Of a DNA stretch of 64,000 bases, positions 20,170 through 33,045 are shown one piece after another; within the stretch, counting starts at the first letter, position 1; each line of letters opens with the position of its first letter. Below the pieces are notes generated by a model. It did not search any database and was not told where the DNA came from. It saw only the letters and a program-made list of their open reading frames with translations. Both the position numbers and the translations under genes were made by a program. Source of the stretch: Azolla caroliniana (Eukaryota; Polypodiophyta); contig JBHGNT010000001.1 of assembly GCA_043228905.1 (NCBI GenBank), positions 30,070,001-30,134,000 of the forward strand, written 5' to 3'.

Positions 20170-22940
20170 ATGATTCATCTAACCCCATGGACTTTGGTTC
20201 AAGCGTCCTAACCAAGAGATATGTTTTGGATGGGATGCATCTCTTCCCATTTTAATTTCTATTAATATATTGAAGAGTTCTAAGTTTGAATAGAGACTTT
20301 AGGAAATGAAACCATCTTTCGGGCCCAAGAATGCTAATTAGCAACTATTATTAATGCATATATCACATAAGAGAAAATGTGTATGTGCATTTGTGCACAA
20401 ACCGTACTATAGATGGTTTGTTTGATATGTAAGATTGACCATGTGGAGACCAAGGACATCCATTCCAATCACCTAGTAAGTCAAGGAAATTTAAAGGAGG
20501 ATGTTCTCCAACTAATAAATAATCCAAGTTGATCGGGTGGAGTGGAAACAAAATTTAAAACCACGGCGTTTTTTAGTTAATATGAAACAATCCTCGTGGA
20601 TGCAAACATGCAAAGGATCCTACATGACCTTCTTTGTTACTTGTTAGTGACACCTCTAATTTCAGAAGTTCTAAAGAGTATTACGAGGTTTTAGCTAACC
20701 TTGTGGCATGCAGACTATTAGCATTCTTGACACAAAGCATTGTGCTCATATGTTTCTTGAAGAATAAGAAATTTACCTTATTCAGGTCTTCGTTCTTCAA
20801 TGGTAAATCTCTACAACTCCAACTTGTAACTTGTATAAACTTTTTTCCCATACATCTTACATCCCTATAATTGGGTGTTGCTCCTTTCATGCTTCGTAAG
20901 CTTGTCATCTCTTTGCTTGTTACTAGGATTTCTATCCTCATCGATGATTTGTATGTGTTTTGAAGGTAGGTTTGAGCATTTCAAGGTATCTTTGCGTGTT
21001 ACCATATTCTCTTCATTTGCAGCGAAGATGTCAAGTTGGGTCATCATCATCTTCTGCAATTCGGTTATTTATCTTTATGTCTAGAATTGGCATTAAGGAT
21101 TCCTTCTACTAAACATACTTCATCTTAAGTTGACTATACTTGAATTCTTGAAGCTTGAGCTCATGTTTGAGACCTTACTTCTTAAGGACAACTTGTTTAT
21201 TTTCCTCGTCTTGACAACACTTCTAATCTTGGATGGCAAAATTTATTATCAAAATTTCCTCGTATCATTTTGATATGACAACTAGTTTGCCTCAAATGAA
21301 ATGAAAAACTATATATTTGAAAGTTTGATGCCACAATTTGCAAATTGCCATTCAAAACACAAACAATTAGTGGAATGAGGTTCTTTACATTTTGGAGGAG
21401 ATTATTCACATCGCATTTAATGAGCCATGAGGACATGTATTAAGCATCCACCACTACTCAAAATATTGCCAATGCATTTTTCTTGTTATGAAATCTACTT
21501 TCAATGTGACTTGATGGAGGCTACATGTGGTCAATGTCTCGTGTATCAAAGACACTCATAATACAGTGGAGTACAACTACTTTGTAGTTCTAAATGGATA
21601 AAAATCTCTCCTTGCCATGAGTAAATGATATATTGCAAGATATGGGGAAAACTTGTATGTGTAATGATAAAGTTGCCATGTCATGAGCAAACCAAACAAA
21701 CACATGCGTTGTATTGGTATTATACAATGAAATGACAAAATAGAAGCGCCTACACCAACACATTAGGGGATTTACCATGAATCACCATATTGCACCAATA
21801 AATATTCAAGAGACATGGCCATTCCTCATAAATGCCTTTTGTGAAGTTGTAGATGTCGTGATGGGCACCGACGTAAAGGGTACAACCATTGCCTCGTTGT
21901 TTAGAAGGCATCAAGAAGGAATAGAAAATGTAGTTCTACCAACAAACGAAGCGATAAGATAGCATAATTATATTACCTACTACAAGTTGAAGACAAAAAG
22001 AAGGTTTTTCTACAAAGTTCACAGGAACAATGTGAACAAAACAAGGATGCCCTATCTATATTCACATATCTTCGACTTGATTTATGATGGCAAATGAGAA
22101 GAGTTAACATGGCGAAACACCAATAATTGGACACTTCATAATATTACTTCTAATGTTTGAGATGATTTTCAACTTAAAGCATATTCTTAATTATTATTTC
22201 AAATGCTATTAAGTATGATGCATAGCCACAATGGGCATAATAGCCTAGCAATTAACTTGCCTAAGACCAAAGTTTGGTATGCAAGAACATTTAAACTTGA
22301 AAGTCATGAGCTAGTAGTTTACTATGTATGTAGAAAAGGCTTGCGCTTCACATGTTCGCATACCCTTGGAGTTGGCATTCACAATTAAGTCACTTGGAAC
22401 ATGTATCGAGCCATGAGAATGGATACCAATGTTACCCAATACTATGAATTTGAGAACACTTGGCCACAACCCAAAGTTGGGAGATTATAAGCAATAGTGT
22501 ACACTACGATATATGGAATTAAGGTTCGGAGGGACAATCTTTCAACAAGTTTATGGAATGGAACAGAGAGAAAACAAAAGAAATTTCTGTGCCATGAATT
22601 TAGGGGTTAAAACACAATCTCGTACCTCATAATGTTGTGAGAGAATGGAAGAAGGCCAATAGAGTTGGATGCCCTTCACAGAGTTTACATAGAACATATT
22701 TGACAGTAAGGACACCGTCTTAAGATTCGCCTCCCCAAGGTTGGAAGCCTGCATGGGAAATCAAATGCTTATTACTGCGGAAATGGAAGAAAACCATGGG
22801 GGGTTCGGGGTGCGTCGCCGCGTATGAGGACATTGGGCTAGAGAGTTTTCAGAGAGTTTCCTAGAAGGTAATTAAATATACCAAGATACGAGAGCCGGAG
22901 GAGCCATCACCGAGGACACAACACGCAATTTGTTGGCTCC
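20170..22940. other. Gene-free stretch with a possible coiled-coil relic
   Basis: Mostly featureless AT-rich DNA. On the minus strand, about 21300-20870, a stop-interrupted frame is rich in Lys, Glu and Leu (for example GLKHELKLQEFKYSQLKMKY) and looks like decayed coiled-coil coding sequence, possibly retrotransposon gag. Nothing else was recognised. Confidence 0.35.
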
Positions 22941-23142
22941 GACTTCTCTTGGGCACAAAAATCAAACTCATGGGATATGTCAATTCATTTCTTCTGTTTC
23001 TCTCATCTCTTCTTACCTTTCGTTTGTTCTTTACGCTCTATAATGTTTTAAGATATCATCATCATCTTCTTCTTCTCCTCATGTGCACAGTGCAGTACAT
23101 AAACCTTCATAGGGATCGTTTCCTACCACATTGGCAGAACGT

Positions 23143-26100
23143 ATGTTGCAGCTCTCCATCGCCGAATGCTCATGTTTCGCAGGTAATTGCTTTGCTCTTC
23201 ACGCAATTCACTTCGTTATTCTACTTTAAAATCTGCAAATTTCCACTTCTTCTTGGTACGCTTCCCATTAACCCTACGAACACCTTCCTTTCTTTCTTGA
23301 ATTGATTCTCTCGATTTCTTCCATTTTTGTTTCTCTTTGCTGTTAGCTTATGTTGTTGATGACGATGTGTGCGTATCGAAGACAAATTCAAAAGATGTGA
23401 GAACAGTTATTGATGCTTGCTCTACTACGTCTGCCCTTTCTTGGCCCGTGGAGGAGGTAAAAGATCATAGATATGGAAGATTGGAACATCAAAACCAGGG
23501 AAATATCCGAGAAAAGGCCATTTTCTGGGATATTTCAAAAAAGGATGAAGCAAAAGAGTATAGAAATGGCAGAGTCGAACATAAAAACCATGAAAATCTT
23601 CGAGAAAATGCCATTTTCTGGGATATTACCAAAGAATTCGAGGAAAAAGAGTATAAACAAGGAAAAGCAAAACATGAAAACCATGAAATTCTCCGACAAA
23701 AGGCCCATTTCTGGGATATTAAAGAAAAAGAAGAGGCGGAAGATCATAGTTTTGTGAATATTCCACATGAAAACCACGGAAATTTTGGAGATAAGGCCAT
23801 CATTTTGTGGGATTTTCCTAAGAAAGTTCATGCAAAACAGCATAAATATGGACATAAAAACCATGGAAATATCAAAGGAATGGCCATTATTTGTGATGTT
23901 GCAGATGGAGAGAAGGCAGAAGCACATGAACACGATAGATATATCAGAGAAAATGTCATTTTTTGCAATATTTTAGAAGAGGAGAGTAACTGCATGAAGT
24001 TTCCCATGCAGAAAGATGGCTGTGACATGGAGCTTTCAACAAACAAAGATGACATGAATCTTTGGATGAATAAAAATGACATAAAGCTATCTATGGAGAA
24101 ATATGGTTGTAACATGGGGTTTCCCCTGGAGAAAAATGATAATTGTATGGATTTTTCAATGGAGAAATATGGTAGTGGTGCAGAGTGTTCCATGGCGAGG
24201 GATGGTTGTGTCGTGGATTTTTCAATGGGGAAAGATGACGTGGAACTTTTCATAGACAAAAATGGTTCTGGTCTGAAGTTTTCTATCGAGAAAAATGGTT
24301 ACAATTTAGAGCTTTCCATGGGGAAAGATGGTTGTGGCATGGAGTTTTCCAAGGATCAAGAGGGTTGCAACATGGATCTCTCCATGCGTAGGAGGATACA
24401 TAGTATAGAAGCTATCAATAATTCCCTAGACTGCACATTCGGGCTTCCTTTACTGTGTGATGCCATCCACGCATTGCAAGAATGCAAGAAACAGAAGGAC
24501 CCATGTTATGCTGTACACATGTATTCATGCATTTGCAGTAATGGTTTAGAAGCTTATTTGGGGAATTACATTGTGCCATTGCTTGTAGAGTGTGCGAATA
24601 TGGTTCTTGCTCAGCAAGTTTTGAACAAACTGGTGAATCCAAATGAATATTCGTGGGGATCTCTCTTGTCAGGTTTTGTCCAATGTGGCCATCTACATGA
24701 GGCTTTGCATGTTTATGCACTAATAAAAGAGAAAGGTGCATACTTGAGTCGTCATGTGGTTGTGTCTCTTTTACAAGCTTGCTCTTGGCTTAAGGATGTT
24801 CAAAGAGGAAGGGAACTTTACATGGAGATTATATTCAAAGGCTACGAAAATGATCTGCCAATATACAACAGTCTGCTATTTATGTATTCTAAATGCTGTT
24901 TGCTCACAGAAGCACACTCAATTTTTGTGAGGGTGCAAATCCAAGATGTTGTATCATGGACAACTCTAATTGCAGGATATGTTGATAATGGGCTCTATAT
25001 GATAGCACTCAAATGCTTTGAAGAGATGCAAGAGGTTGGTGTTTCTCCTAACACAATCACATTTTCTTATGTTCTCAAAGCCTGTTGTAGTATAGGGGTC
25101 TTGGACAAGGGTAGAGATTTTCACAATGAGATCGCAATGAAGGGCCTACTAAGCAATTCTTCAGTTGCTATTAGTCTGATTTCCATGTATGCTAACTGTG
25201 GCTCACTTTCAGAAGCATGGGATGTTCTGAGAATGCTACCGGTTCGAAATATTGCACTATGGACTAGACTTATACAGGGATACATTGAATATGGATCAGC
25301 TGAAGAAGCATTGAAATGCTTTGACCAAATGCAAGAGGAATGCATCTCTCTGGATGCTGTTGCATTTTCTTGTGGATTAAAGGCTTGCAGTACCTTAGGG
25401 GCGATAACAAAGGGCAGAGACATACATGGATGCACTATAGGGAAGGGACTTACAAATGCTCTTGTGATTGGTAATTCATTGATTGGAATGTATGCAAAGT
25501 GTGGCTCACTATCAGATGCACATTTAGTCTTCAATAAAATGCCCTCACAAAACTCTATATCATGGACTGCATTAATCGTGGGGTATGCCGAACATGGACC
25601 TGGGGAAGAAGCTATCAAGCTCTTTTATGAGATGCAACGTCAAAGTCACTCTCCTAACGTCATCACATTTTGTAGTGTTTTGAAAGCTTGTGGGAGCATA
25701 AAAGCTTTAGAAAGAGGACGCAAATTACATTCTTGTGTATCACAATTTGGACTTGAAGAAGATCCTTTGGTTAGCAATGGGTTGGTCCATATGTATGCAA
25801 CATGTGGGGAACTCGCAGAGGCACAAAGTGTCTTTGATAGCATCTTCGTGCCAGATGTTGTGCTATGGACTGCTTTAATTTCAGGATATGCTGATAATGG
25901 TTCAGATGAGAAAGCTCTACATTATTTTGAACAAATGCAGCTCAATGGGGTGGTCCCAGATACTGCTACATTTACGTGTATCCTGAAATCTTGTACTCAT
26001 GTAGAGGCAATAGGGAAAGGTTATGAAATACATACAATGTTAGTAGAGAAAGGATGGCGTAAAGAACTATCTATTGGCAATAGTTTGGTTGCAATGTATG

Positions 26101-27371
26101 CTGGTTGTGGCTCTCTTCCTGAAGCACAAAAAGTATTCGATATGCTTGAGATTCGTGATGTTTTGTCTTGGACCTCATTGATAGCAGGATATGCTGAACA
26201 TGGATCTGGGCAGGAAGCATTAAAATGTTTTGAAAAGATGAAGGATGAGGGTATTTGCATGGATGCAATAACCTTGGCTTCCATTTTAAAGGCCTGTGGC
26301 AATATAGGAGCTCTACAGAAGGGCAGAGAAATACATACAGTGATTGTCGAAGAGGAGTTTGAAGATGACTTATCTGTTAACAATAGTCTTATTATGATGT
26401 ATAGTAGATGTGGTGCTTTGGCAGATGCTAAAGATGTATTTGATTCCACACCAGTTCATGATTCCATAGCATGGGGCTCAATGATGAAAGGATATTGCAT
26501 GATGCATGATGGTAATGCAGCTATACAGTGTTTTGAGGACATGCAAAGAGCAGGTGTAAGACCTGATACTGTAACATTCACTTGCCTTCTCAATGCATGT
26601 AGCCATGCTAGTCTTGTGTCAGAGGGGATAACATATTATAAGCAAATGAGAGAACAATTTAAAATTGTACCAGCCATTGAACATCACACATGCATTGTTG
26701 ATCTTCTCGGAAGGTCAGGGAAACTATATGAGGCCGAAAATCTTTTATCCTTGTATCCTCCCAACGAAGCAACATGGTCCACACTTCTAACTGCTTGTAG
26801 AACATATGGTGAACCTGAACTTGGATTTAGATGCTTCCAAGAACTAATTGAATTAAATGGAGAAGATGCTACTTGGTATGCACTAATGGCTGACATATTT
26901 GCAAATGCCGGATATGGCCTTGCTGCCAATCGCATAGAACAATTAAGAAAACATGCTGGTGCAAAGAAAAAAACTGCAGTTGCCATTATAGAGGTGAATA
27001 ATGAAGTCCATGAATTCTCAGTGGGTTGCATAGAAAGCAAAGAAATCTCAAGAGCATTAAAAGCTCTTAATTCTTTCATAGTGAAAGAAGGCCATGTGCC
27101 AAACCTTGATAGAGTGTTGAAACCTATTTCAGATGATGAAAAGGAGGTAGTCCTATGTGAGCATGCTGAAAAACTAGCTATAGCATTTGGGCTTCTCAGC
27201 ACACCACAAGGAGCAACATTGCGAGTGACGAAGAATTTAAGGATGTGTAATGATTGTCATGATGTAACCAAGATGATTTCCAAGATCGAGAACCGGGAGA
27301 TTGTTCTTCGTGATACAAGCTGTATCCATAATTTCAAAGATGGAATGTGCTCTTGTGGAGATCTATACTAG
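23143..27371 (+). CDS. DYW-class PLS pentatricopeptide repeat protein with repeat-expanded N-terminus
   Basis: The long open frame (23347-27371) has no usable ATG near its 5' end. Splicing a small exon 23143-23182 (ATG TTG CAG ...) through CAG|GTAATT and TTTGCTGTTAG restores a start and gives 1354 residues. Residues 53-225 are six units of about 30 residues with core NHGNIREKAIFWDI, and residues 229-363 are about 13 units of 10-11 residues like KDGCDMELSM. From about 380 follow seven PLS triplets, an E region, then a DYW deaminase domain with H1286-x-E1288, C1314-x-x-C1317 and a final CSCGDLY instead of CSCGDYW. DYW PPR proteins edit organellar RNA, each PPR motif reading about one base. An alternative first exon (22949-23255, donor TTG|GTACGC) also joins in frame. 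No obvious transit peptide precedes the repeats in the favoured model. Confidence 0.85.
23463..24395 (+). repeat. Two coding repeat arrays in the PPR gene N-terminus
   Basis: Array A (about 23463-23981) repeats roughly every 93 bp; its protein cores fall at intervals of 31, 31, 31, 29 and 26 residues. Array B (about 23991-24395) repeats every 30-33 bp and encodes alternating charged (KDG/KND/EKYG) and hydrophobic (MEFSM/LELSM) residues. The arrays are adjacent but unrelated in sequence. Confidence 0.85.
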
Positions 27372-27910
27372 ATGCATTTTGTTTGAGACCACGCATCCTC
27401 TTGAAACCCTTAGGTGCTCACAATGAGGCATTATTCAACAACTATCCTTGAAAATGGGATGCCAAGCATATATTCAGTTGGGGAATGGTGACTACTCACA
27501 GTTTTTATGCAGCCAGCCTTGAGGTAAGGTATGCCTATTTAAAGTAATTGGGCATGCATTGTTAAGTCTTAACTGCTCAAGAGATGGACAGCATCATTGA
27601 CACAGATACCAATATTTGTTCTAATTACCCTTATCACCTCGATGTTTGTACAGCTTGGTAGATATCGAGCAGTTTTGTTCTCAAACCATAAATTATTATT
27701 GTACAGAAGGTAAGATCATATACAAAGACATGATACTGGTTAAGATATATAAAGCAAAACTTTCGTAAGATAAAGGAATAACCTGAAGAATTACCTTTCA
27801 TAAAGATTGGATTCATTCACACACAAATCAAAAGAGGGGTTGCCCATTCTTTGATTTAAAAAAAACCTGGGCCATGGATGGGCGTTAAGAAGCATGCAAT
27901 CACCTTTCTC
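27372..27910. other. 3' flank of the DYW PPR gene
   Basis: Probable 3' untranslated region. No poly(A) signal could be chosen with confidence and no other gene was seen. Confidence 0.35.
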
Positions 27911-27921
27911 TATATGTTTCT

Positions 27922-28107
27922 TTAAGAATTCGATATCACCTCTCTCTATGTCTCTATATACACACCAGTGCATACATACATATATTTAAGAATTCGATAT
28001 CACCTCCATGTCTCTATATGTATCAAGCGTGAGGTTGAACCCTATCTTACAAATCTATGCACTGGTGTGAATTAGAGACATATAGAGAGGTGTTATCCAA
28101 TTCTTAA
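27922..28107. repeat. Inverted repeat able to fold into a long hairpin
   Basis: Left arm 27922-27972 and right arm 28058-28107 are about 85-90 percent complementary over 50 bp (TTAAGAATTCGATATCACCT ... ACACCAGTGCA). The 85-bp loop contains a third, direct copy of the left-arm start at 27986-28020. A transcript would form a stem of about 50 bp. No target-site duplication was found, so it could be a decayed foldback element or a small-RNA hairpin. Confidence 0.65.
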
Positions 28108-28109
28108 AC

Positions 28110-30470
28110 ACAACATACACAGAAAGGTGATATGTATGTGGGCACATGTACCCTAATTGGGGTTGGAAGTTGGAACAAAGCATTGTGTGCACGTTTATGT
28201 GCATGTTATTTGGTTGGAAATTGAAAGAAGTGCAGGAATTAAGTTGAACATCGAAAAAATGCATTGTAATTGCTGAACACAGCTGAACACGGGTACAAAG
28301 ATGTTGTGTCAATAGGTCATCTTCACCTCTTCTTCTAGTATTTAGAGATAACAAAATTATTGAGAGGAAGACATCACATGTGTTATTAATTAATGTATCA
28401 ATTAGGCTTATTCGTTTAGCAAACATTGGAAGATAATGAGACATGCCAAGTACTCTAGTTCTACACCTAAATGCATTGGTAGTTGACTACTCAAACAAAA
28501 ATGGGACTAATTGGCATTGATAGCATGCGTTAATTATTAATTGGAGAACCCACTTTGGGTAACAATCATAATGCCCAAAAGGGAGAAAACCAAATTTGAT
28601 TCATCCTCACATTATGGTTATCAAACATATGGCATAACTTCTTGCATGTGATATAGAATATTGATGATAGGTTAAAGCATGCCAAAAGATTATGAATGGT
28701 TATGCTAATAGTCAATAAGGGAAATCCATATTTGCTTTCTGTATTTGTAATAGATATGGGAGACAAACTTCCCAAGACGCCATCCATCTCCATATTGTTT
28801 TTGTGTTTGCAATCTTAACAACAATATTATTCAAATAGATCTATCCATTCACATCTTAAAACCTCAAGTTGTTGAGAACCTTTTGTCTAGCCAACTTGAT
28901 CATATAGTCATAATTGCTACTACCTTTGAACAACCCATGTTGGGTGTGATTTTTACCATAATATGTTGAGGTCCACGACACATTGCTCTGAGGTTGAACA
29001 ACCTACAACTTGATTAAAAACATCATCACTACAAACTAGGTTCTCCTGCATAGGAATTATGTGTGGCTCAAAGTTGGAAACTTGGACAAGAGATAAAATC
29101 ACATTAATCATTGGTTGACCTTTGAACCTCATTCATATACTCGTTGTTTGGGGAGGAACTTTTTCGAGAGGCCACCCATCTTAGTATTGTCTTTGTAGCT
29201 TCTGAACTTAACAAGATTTCCAAATTGGTCTTGTTTCCCAAACCTCGAAAGCTTAAGTTGTTGGGGAGCATCAATCTAATTGAATTGAACTTGGCAAATA
29301 ATGAAGCATTTCTTTAATAAATGCAACAATCCCATTTATTGAGACTTCAACTCAATGACAATGTTGGAAAACACATGCTTTACCACAACAAAATTATGTC
29401 GATGTATTTGAAATTTAAGAATGTTGAATGTAGTACATTTGAATTTGTAAGCAATAACTGTAGGAACATGTGGCCATAAAGCAATCATTTGTAAGCATTA
29501 ATTGTAAGCAATAATTTGTAAGGTAGAGAGTCCAGACTCTAGACCATGCTTTCTCATATTGATTCAACACATAATCTCTTGTTTTATTTCTATTTAACCA
29601 AGTGTTTGTCGATAAAGAAAACAATAAGGGAAGATTACAATATAGTAAAAGGAAAGAAAATATTTCTAAAAATGCATGTAAATTTTCTTTAAAAAATACA
29701 CTACAATAACTACAAAGTCTCAATTTTGACAAACTTGAGCATAAAACAACTCTTCATGAAGACATTTATGCACCATTGAGAATGTTTTAAGAAAAAATTT
29801 CTACCTAAATCGAGTCTTCAACATCTTTCATGCATTGGAGATCTCCATTCATACAAGATTATCATAGCATTCAATGAGCTTTAACAACTCTGAAACTAAT
29901 TAAAAGATTGATTATTCATTGTTGGAAAGTGTATAGGAAAACGTAATGAAGTTTGCAAAATTGGTTTGCCTATAACAAATTTACTTAGCAATGACAACCT
30001 TCAATCTATTTTGATAGTGAACATGGAGAAAGAAAGTGTATCATGTATAAATGCACAAGCCCAATCGCCTTCAAGTTTACATGTAGCACTCAACATTGCG
30101 CCCACATGCATCATTGTCTCTAGGAATTTAGTGTGATGTAGAGGCAATATTGAATGAAGACCATACATTGAACTTAATTAAATAACTAGAAAATGTATGC
30201 ACCCACAAATTAATTCCAAATACAAGGCAAGCTAAAAACTAAGCATGTTATAGGGACAACCAACTGGAATGCTGAAATAAAGTATAACACTAACAAAGTA
30301 TTATGCAATAATAGAACTTTTGTTGAAAATCATGTTATCTTTGCAATATGTCCCTAATAGACTATTATGCAAAATAGATGTTGAGAATAAAGTTGTGTTT
30401 TAAAAAATATATTAAATATCCTCCCTTGGTATTAAAATTAAAATGGCCAGAGGCAATACACAAATATAAT
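28110..30470. other. Gene-free stretch
   Basis: AT-rich, with only short frames lacking domain signatures. Some segments near 28.85-29.30 kb repeat a CCTCAAGTTGTTG / CTTAAGTTGTTGGGGAG theme and may be old repeat DNA. Confidence 0.35.
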
Positions 30471-30479
30471 CCACTATTA

Positions 30480-30745
30480 CAATGCATATTGCATATCCTA
30501 TTATTAGCGATGTCCATGCGACAACATCTTTTATTGGAAAACTGTTGAATATTCGTGCAGCTTCAACAACCCAGCCACATTTAGCATCCATATTAAGCAA
30601 GGAATTGCCACTAGCAACATTGGTTTCCAAAAAACCCCTCTTTTTACAAGTTGACTATGGATTCCTTGGCCTTTATCAATGGATTTTATGTCATTGCAAG
30701 CTTGAAATCCAAAGAAACTATCATCGCAGTGGGAGACACCCCTCA
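30480..30745 (-). pseudogene. PPR gene fragment, frameshifted
   Basis: The minus strand reads ACNDIKSIDKGQGIHSQLVK in one frame and, after a shift near 30635, NSLLNMDAKCGWVVEAARIF then DVVAWTSLIIGYA. This matches one L-S-P stretch of a PLS PPR protein such as the one at 23-27 kb (LKACGNIGALQKGREIH ... NSLIMMYSRCG). Only about 85 codons remain, with AT-rich unrelated sequence on both sides, so it is a decayed duplicate or retrocopy fragment. Confidence 0.8.
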
Positions 30746-30749
30746 AGCT

Positions 30750-32580
30750 GCGAACAAGCTTTGATAAGGACCACAAGAATATGTGTTGACACATGTATTA
30801 CTCAACATTCCTTCGGTTTTTGATGCAGTTTGATAGCATCATATGGCATTCCACATTTGACATAACCCATGGTAAGGGCATTGGATTAGTTGTCTTGCTC
30901 ATGTTATCTTTGCATTAGTTAGTTGTGCATTTCACATCCAAACATATAGTCAATGTTTGGTTTTGGAATTCAATGACATCGCTCATGGCGTGATGAGTTG
31001 TTCATAATATTTGCTAATGGGGATTAAACACTTAGATCATTACATATATTTGTTTAGTTTCTTTTATTAATAAAACTATGAGATCTCAAAATAATCCAAT
31101 GTGTATAGCATGTGTACTAGGGGAAATAAGAGAAAAGACTTCACATGATAGAGTGAAACACAAAACAATAGAACTAACATTTCAATGTATTACACAATAG
31201 TTCATTTAAGTAGCAAAGTGGCTCAAGTAAAGCTATAACTCCAAGATTCATAATGTGAACAACCCAATGTCAAGCAAGGGCTTTTCCTTGGTCTTATTCT
31301 AGGACTTAACCTAATACTACCTTAAGAAAATATGTTGAAATGTTTTGCATAGTAGCATGTCATTCATGTATTGTGTGTGAATAGTAAGGGGATAAATGCC
31401 ATGTTCCACCATTTCTGATGAGAGGACATAAATGCCTTTTTGTGTACAAACTCTCATTGACCATTACAATAAAATGATATTGGTCAAACAAAATATATGT
31501 TTAAGGCACTCACTAAGAGAGAATGCTTTTTGCTCAAAAAGTTGAAACCTAGAGATCCACAAATATTAGTTGCTTAGGGACCAAGTGACTAGAAATTTTA
31601 TAGTAAATTTCAAAGTAATGACTAAGAAATGTAAGTTTGATTAAGATATACAAAATGCTAAGTCTAACTTAAATGATTTACAAAACCTCGACAAGAATTT
31701 TCAAAACAAGGCCCTTGATATTCACTATCGACTCTACTAAACAAATAGGCGTAGGACACACATGAATACTTCCAGAAGCCGCATCATCTACATAATTTGG
31801 GAATGGCATCTCATATCGTTTGACTACACATCATTAGAGCAAAATTGATGTACACTTTGACATTAGAATCATGCAAATTTGTTAGTGCATATACTCGAGC
31901 TATAAATGAGGTAATGACTCTACATGTACAAATGTGAGCTAATCTTCAACCTTATGGCTTCGACTAAAACCCAATATTACAAATGTTTTTCTATGGGATT
32001 GGAACATCCCAAACAAAGCCTAATTCTACAAGGAGCAAATCTGATTGCAAATCAATTCTAACATTTTTGAAGTCTTTTGTTTGTAAATAGCAATAGGTTG
32101 AAGTTTGTAGGATGCAACCAAAAGAGTTTGTTGAAGTGCAAACAACACTTTTAAGGTCTAGCATATTTTTAGTAGGTGAAGAATTCCACGTTGTGAAAGG
32201 AACCTCGAGAGTGAGTGTATAGGCGTGTGCTACAGTTTCAAAACCCCAAACCATGTGCACGAAAGCCCATAAGGCAAGTACATTTCAGCTCAATATCAAC
32301 ACAAAGACATAGACTATCACCTTACCATGTTTGCAAGCTAAGCCATGGAGGAGGTATTTCGAAGTGCAAAATCACATAAGCATAGCATACCCTATGGGTT
32401 CACATTGTTGGAAAGTCGTACATATTTGTTGAGTCGTGCATAAATTCAGCAAGGGACTTCTTCCAACACATGAGCTAACCATATAACTAACCCATGCGTA
32501 TGTGCAAAACCCTTATGGCTCATCAAACTTTGTCAACCTACACTTCCTATACCCCCATTCTCTCTTCTTCTTGCCAACTC
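30750..32580. other. Gene-free stretch
   Basis: AT-rich sequence. An 89-codon minus-strand frame at 31991-32260 has no recognisable domain. Nothing else is supported. Confidence 0.35.
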
Positions 32581-32584
32581 TATA

Positions 32585-33045
32585 TTTCTAGGGTTTCATT
32601 CTATATGTTCATGTCAAATGTATGCATGCATGCACGTATGCCTCTTGTCATGATCCTAAAAAAAAAAGCCAAACCCTAATTTGTGAAAGGGACTCATGTT
32701 TGTTAATATCAGCTCAACCTTCTTCATCTCTCTTTTTTTTCATTTTCGCTAACCCTAGTTTTTGTTCTTCACCTGTCCTTGCTAACCCTAAATTTGTGCA
32801 AGAGAACACGTATCAAAAAGATATAGAGAAAAAGAACGCCTTCTCCCTTCCTTCCTCTCATCATCTGCACCTCACCTTGCCATACCCTATATAATGTATG
32901 GAAGAAAAACATACATCTAACAAGTCTTGAAAGTGATAAAAAAAAATAAAAAAATTACTCACCTCCTCCGTGTCATTCCCTAAACGCTAAACCCTAATCA
33001 TATGAAGGACTGTAAAAGCCCTAACCTATCTATGCAAACCCTAAT
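32585..33045 (+). promoter_or_regulatory. Cluster of telo-box-like ACCCTAA motifs
   Basis: Seven copies of ACCCTA/TAGGGT-type cores lie within about 460 bp: near 32590, 32675, 32750, 32785, 32993, 33020 and 33038. They sit upstream of and just inside the start of the His-rich gene. Such motifs are common around plant transcription starts. The last ones fall within the predicted coding start. Confidence 0.4.

Noticed and set aside
23535-27202. Several 100-170 codon frames on the minus strand across the DYW PPR gene
   Set aside because: They mirror the coding periodicity of the real gene and show no domains; they are antisense shadows.
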